A DNA stretch of 14,948 bases, from contig CAYGRM010000147.1 in assembly GCA_964352225.1 (NCBI GenBank), positions 1 through 14,948 on the forward strand, read 5' to 3'. The position numbers were made by a program, and so were the translations under genes. The notes under the pieces were generated by a model, which was not told where the DNA came from, did not search any database, and worked only from the letters and a program-made list of their open reading frames with translations. Shown piece after piece: positions 14,848 to 14,948 of this stretch; the first letter of the stretch is position 1, and every line of letters starts with the position of its first letter. The stretch is from CAJQQY01 sp964352225. GTDB lineage: Bacteria > Bacteroidota > Bacteroidia > Chitinophagales > Saprospiraceae.

Positions 14848-14948
14848 GATCGCTTCGCTGTCAGAGGATAGATCGTGCGCTGCGCTTACTGTCAGATCGC
14901 TTCGCTGTCAGAGGACAGATCGTGCGCTACGCTTACTGTCAGATCGCT
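14848..14948 (+). repeat. 47-bp tandem repeat, 2.15 copies, running off the window
   Basis: Copy 1 is 14848-14894, copy 2 is 14895-14941, and 7 nt of copy 3 reach the window end. The copies differ at 2 of 47 positions. Each copy opens with GATCGCTTCGCTGTCAGA, the core also found at the edge of the 1621-1790 element. Each can form two small hairpins: CTGTC-AGAG-GACAG (G-U paired in copy 1) and GCG-CTG/CTA-CGC. The repeat begins 4 nt after the transporter stop codon. There are no unique spacers, so it is not a CRISPR. Confidence 0.9.

Noticed and set aside
14848..14948. CRISPR array at the right end
   Set aside because: The 47-bp units are directly adjacent with no unique spacers, and no cas gene is present.

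Overview
The window looks like chromosome of a Bacteroidota bacterium. It is AT-rich and carries a PorP/SprF-type protein of the type IX secretion system, a Bacteroidota-type ECF sigma factor with a FecR/DUF4974 anti-sigma factor, a TonB-dependent receptor paired with a DUF4249 lipoprotein, and candidate promoters of the Bacteroidota TAnnTTTG type. The gene mix would fit a Saprospiria- or Cytophagia-like lineage, but I cannot fix the genus. No tRNA, rRNA, CRISPR array, transposase or phage gene is visible.

Layout. Positions 1-857 (+) hold the 3' part of a PorP/SprF-family protein, followed by a bidirectional hairpin terminator. Genes then run leftward. They include a VTC-domain protein (973-1608), a 170-bp inverted-repeat element (1621-1790), and a RibB protein with a degenerate RibA-like domain (1796-2953). 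Two GT4-type glycosyltransferases follow (3048-4208 and 4375-5598), separated by a strong terminator. A signalling and uptake cluster, read from right to left, consists of an ECF sigma factor (12147-11605), a FecR anti-sigma factor (11387-10374), an STN-containing TonB-dependent receptor (9962-7260), a DUF4249 lipoprotein (7185-6235) and a small cupin (6215-5841). thyA (13001-12207) lies immediately upstream of the sigma gene. A divergent plus-strand gene (13134-14843) encodes a YeiH-type transporter with a long extra N-terminal part. The window ends inside a 47-bp tandem repeat (14848-14948).

How the genes work together. The sigma, FecR, STN-receptor and DUF4249 set has the layout of a cell-surface signalling circuit. 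The receptor would sense a ligand at the outer membrane, pass the signal through its STN domain to FecR, and release the sigma factor to raise receptor expression. A terminator separates the regulator genes from the receptor unit, so the receptor probably has its own promoter. The ligand cannot be read from the sequence.

The most unusual signals are a family of GC-richer intergenic repeats with a shared core, seen twice, each starting 4-5 nt after a stop codon in the same orientation as the gene, and a RibBA-like protein that has lost all three zinc cysteines of its GTP cyclohydrolase II half. I see no complete new defence or mobile system.
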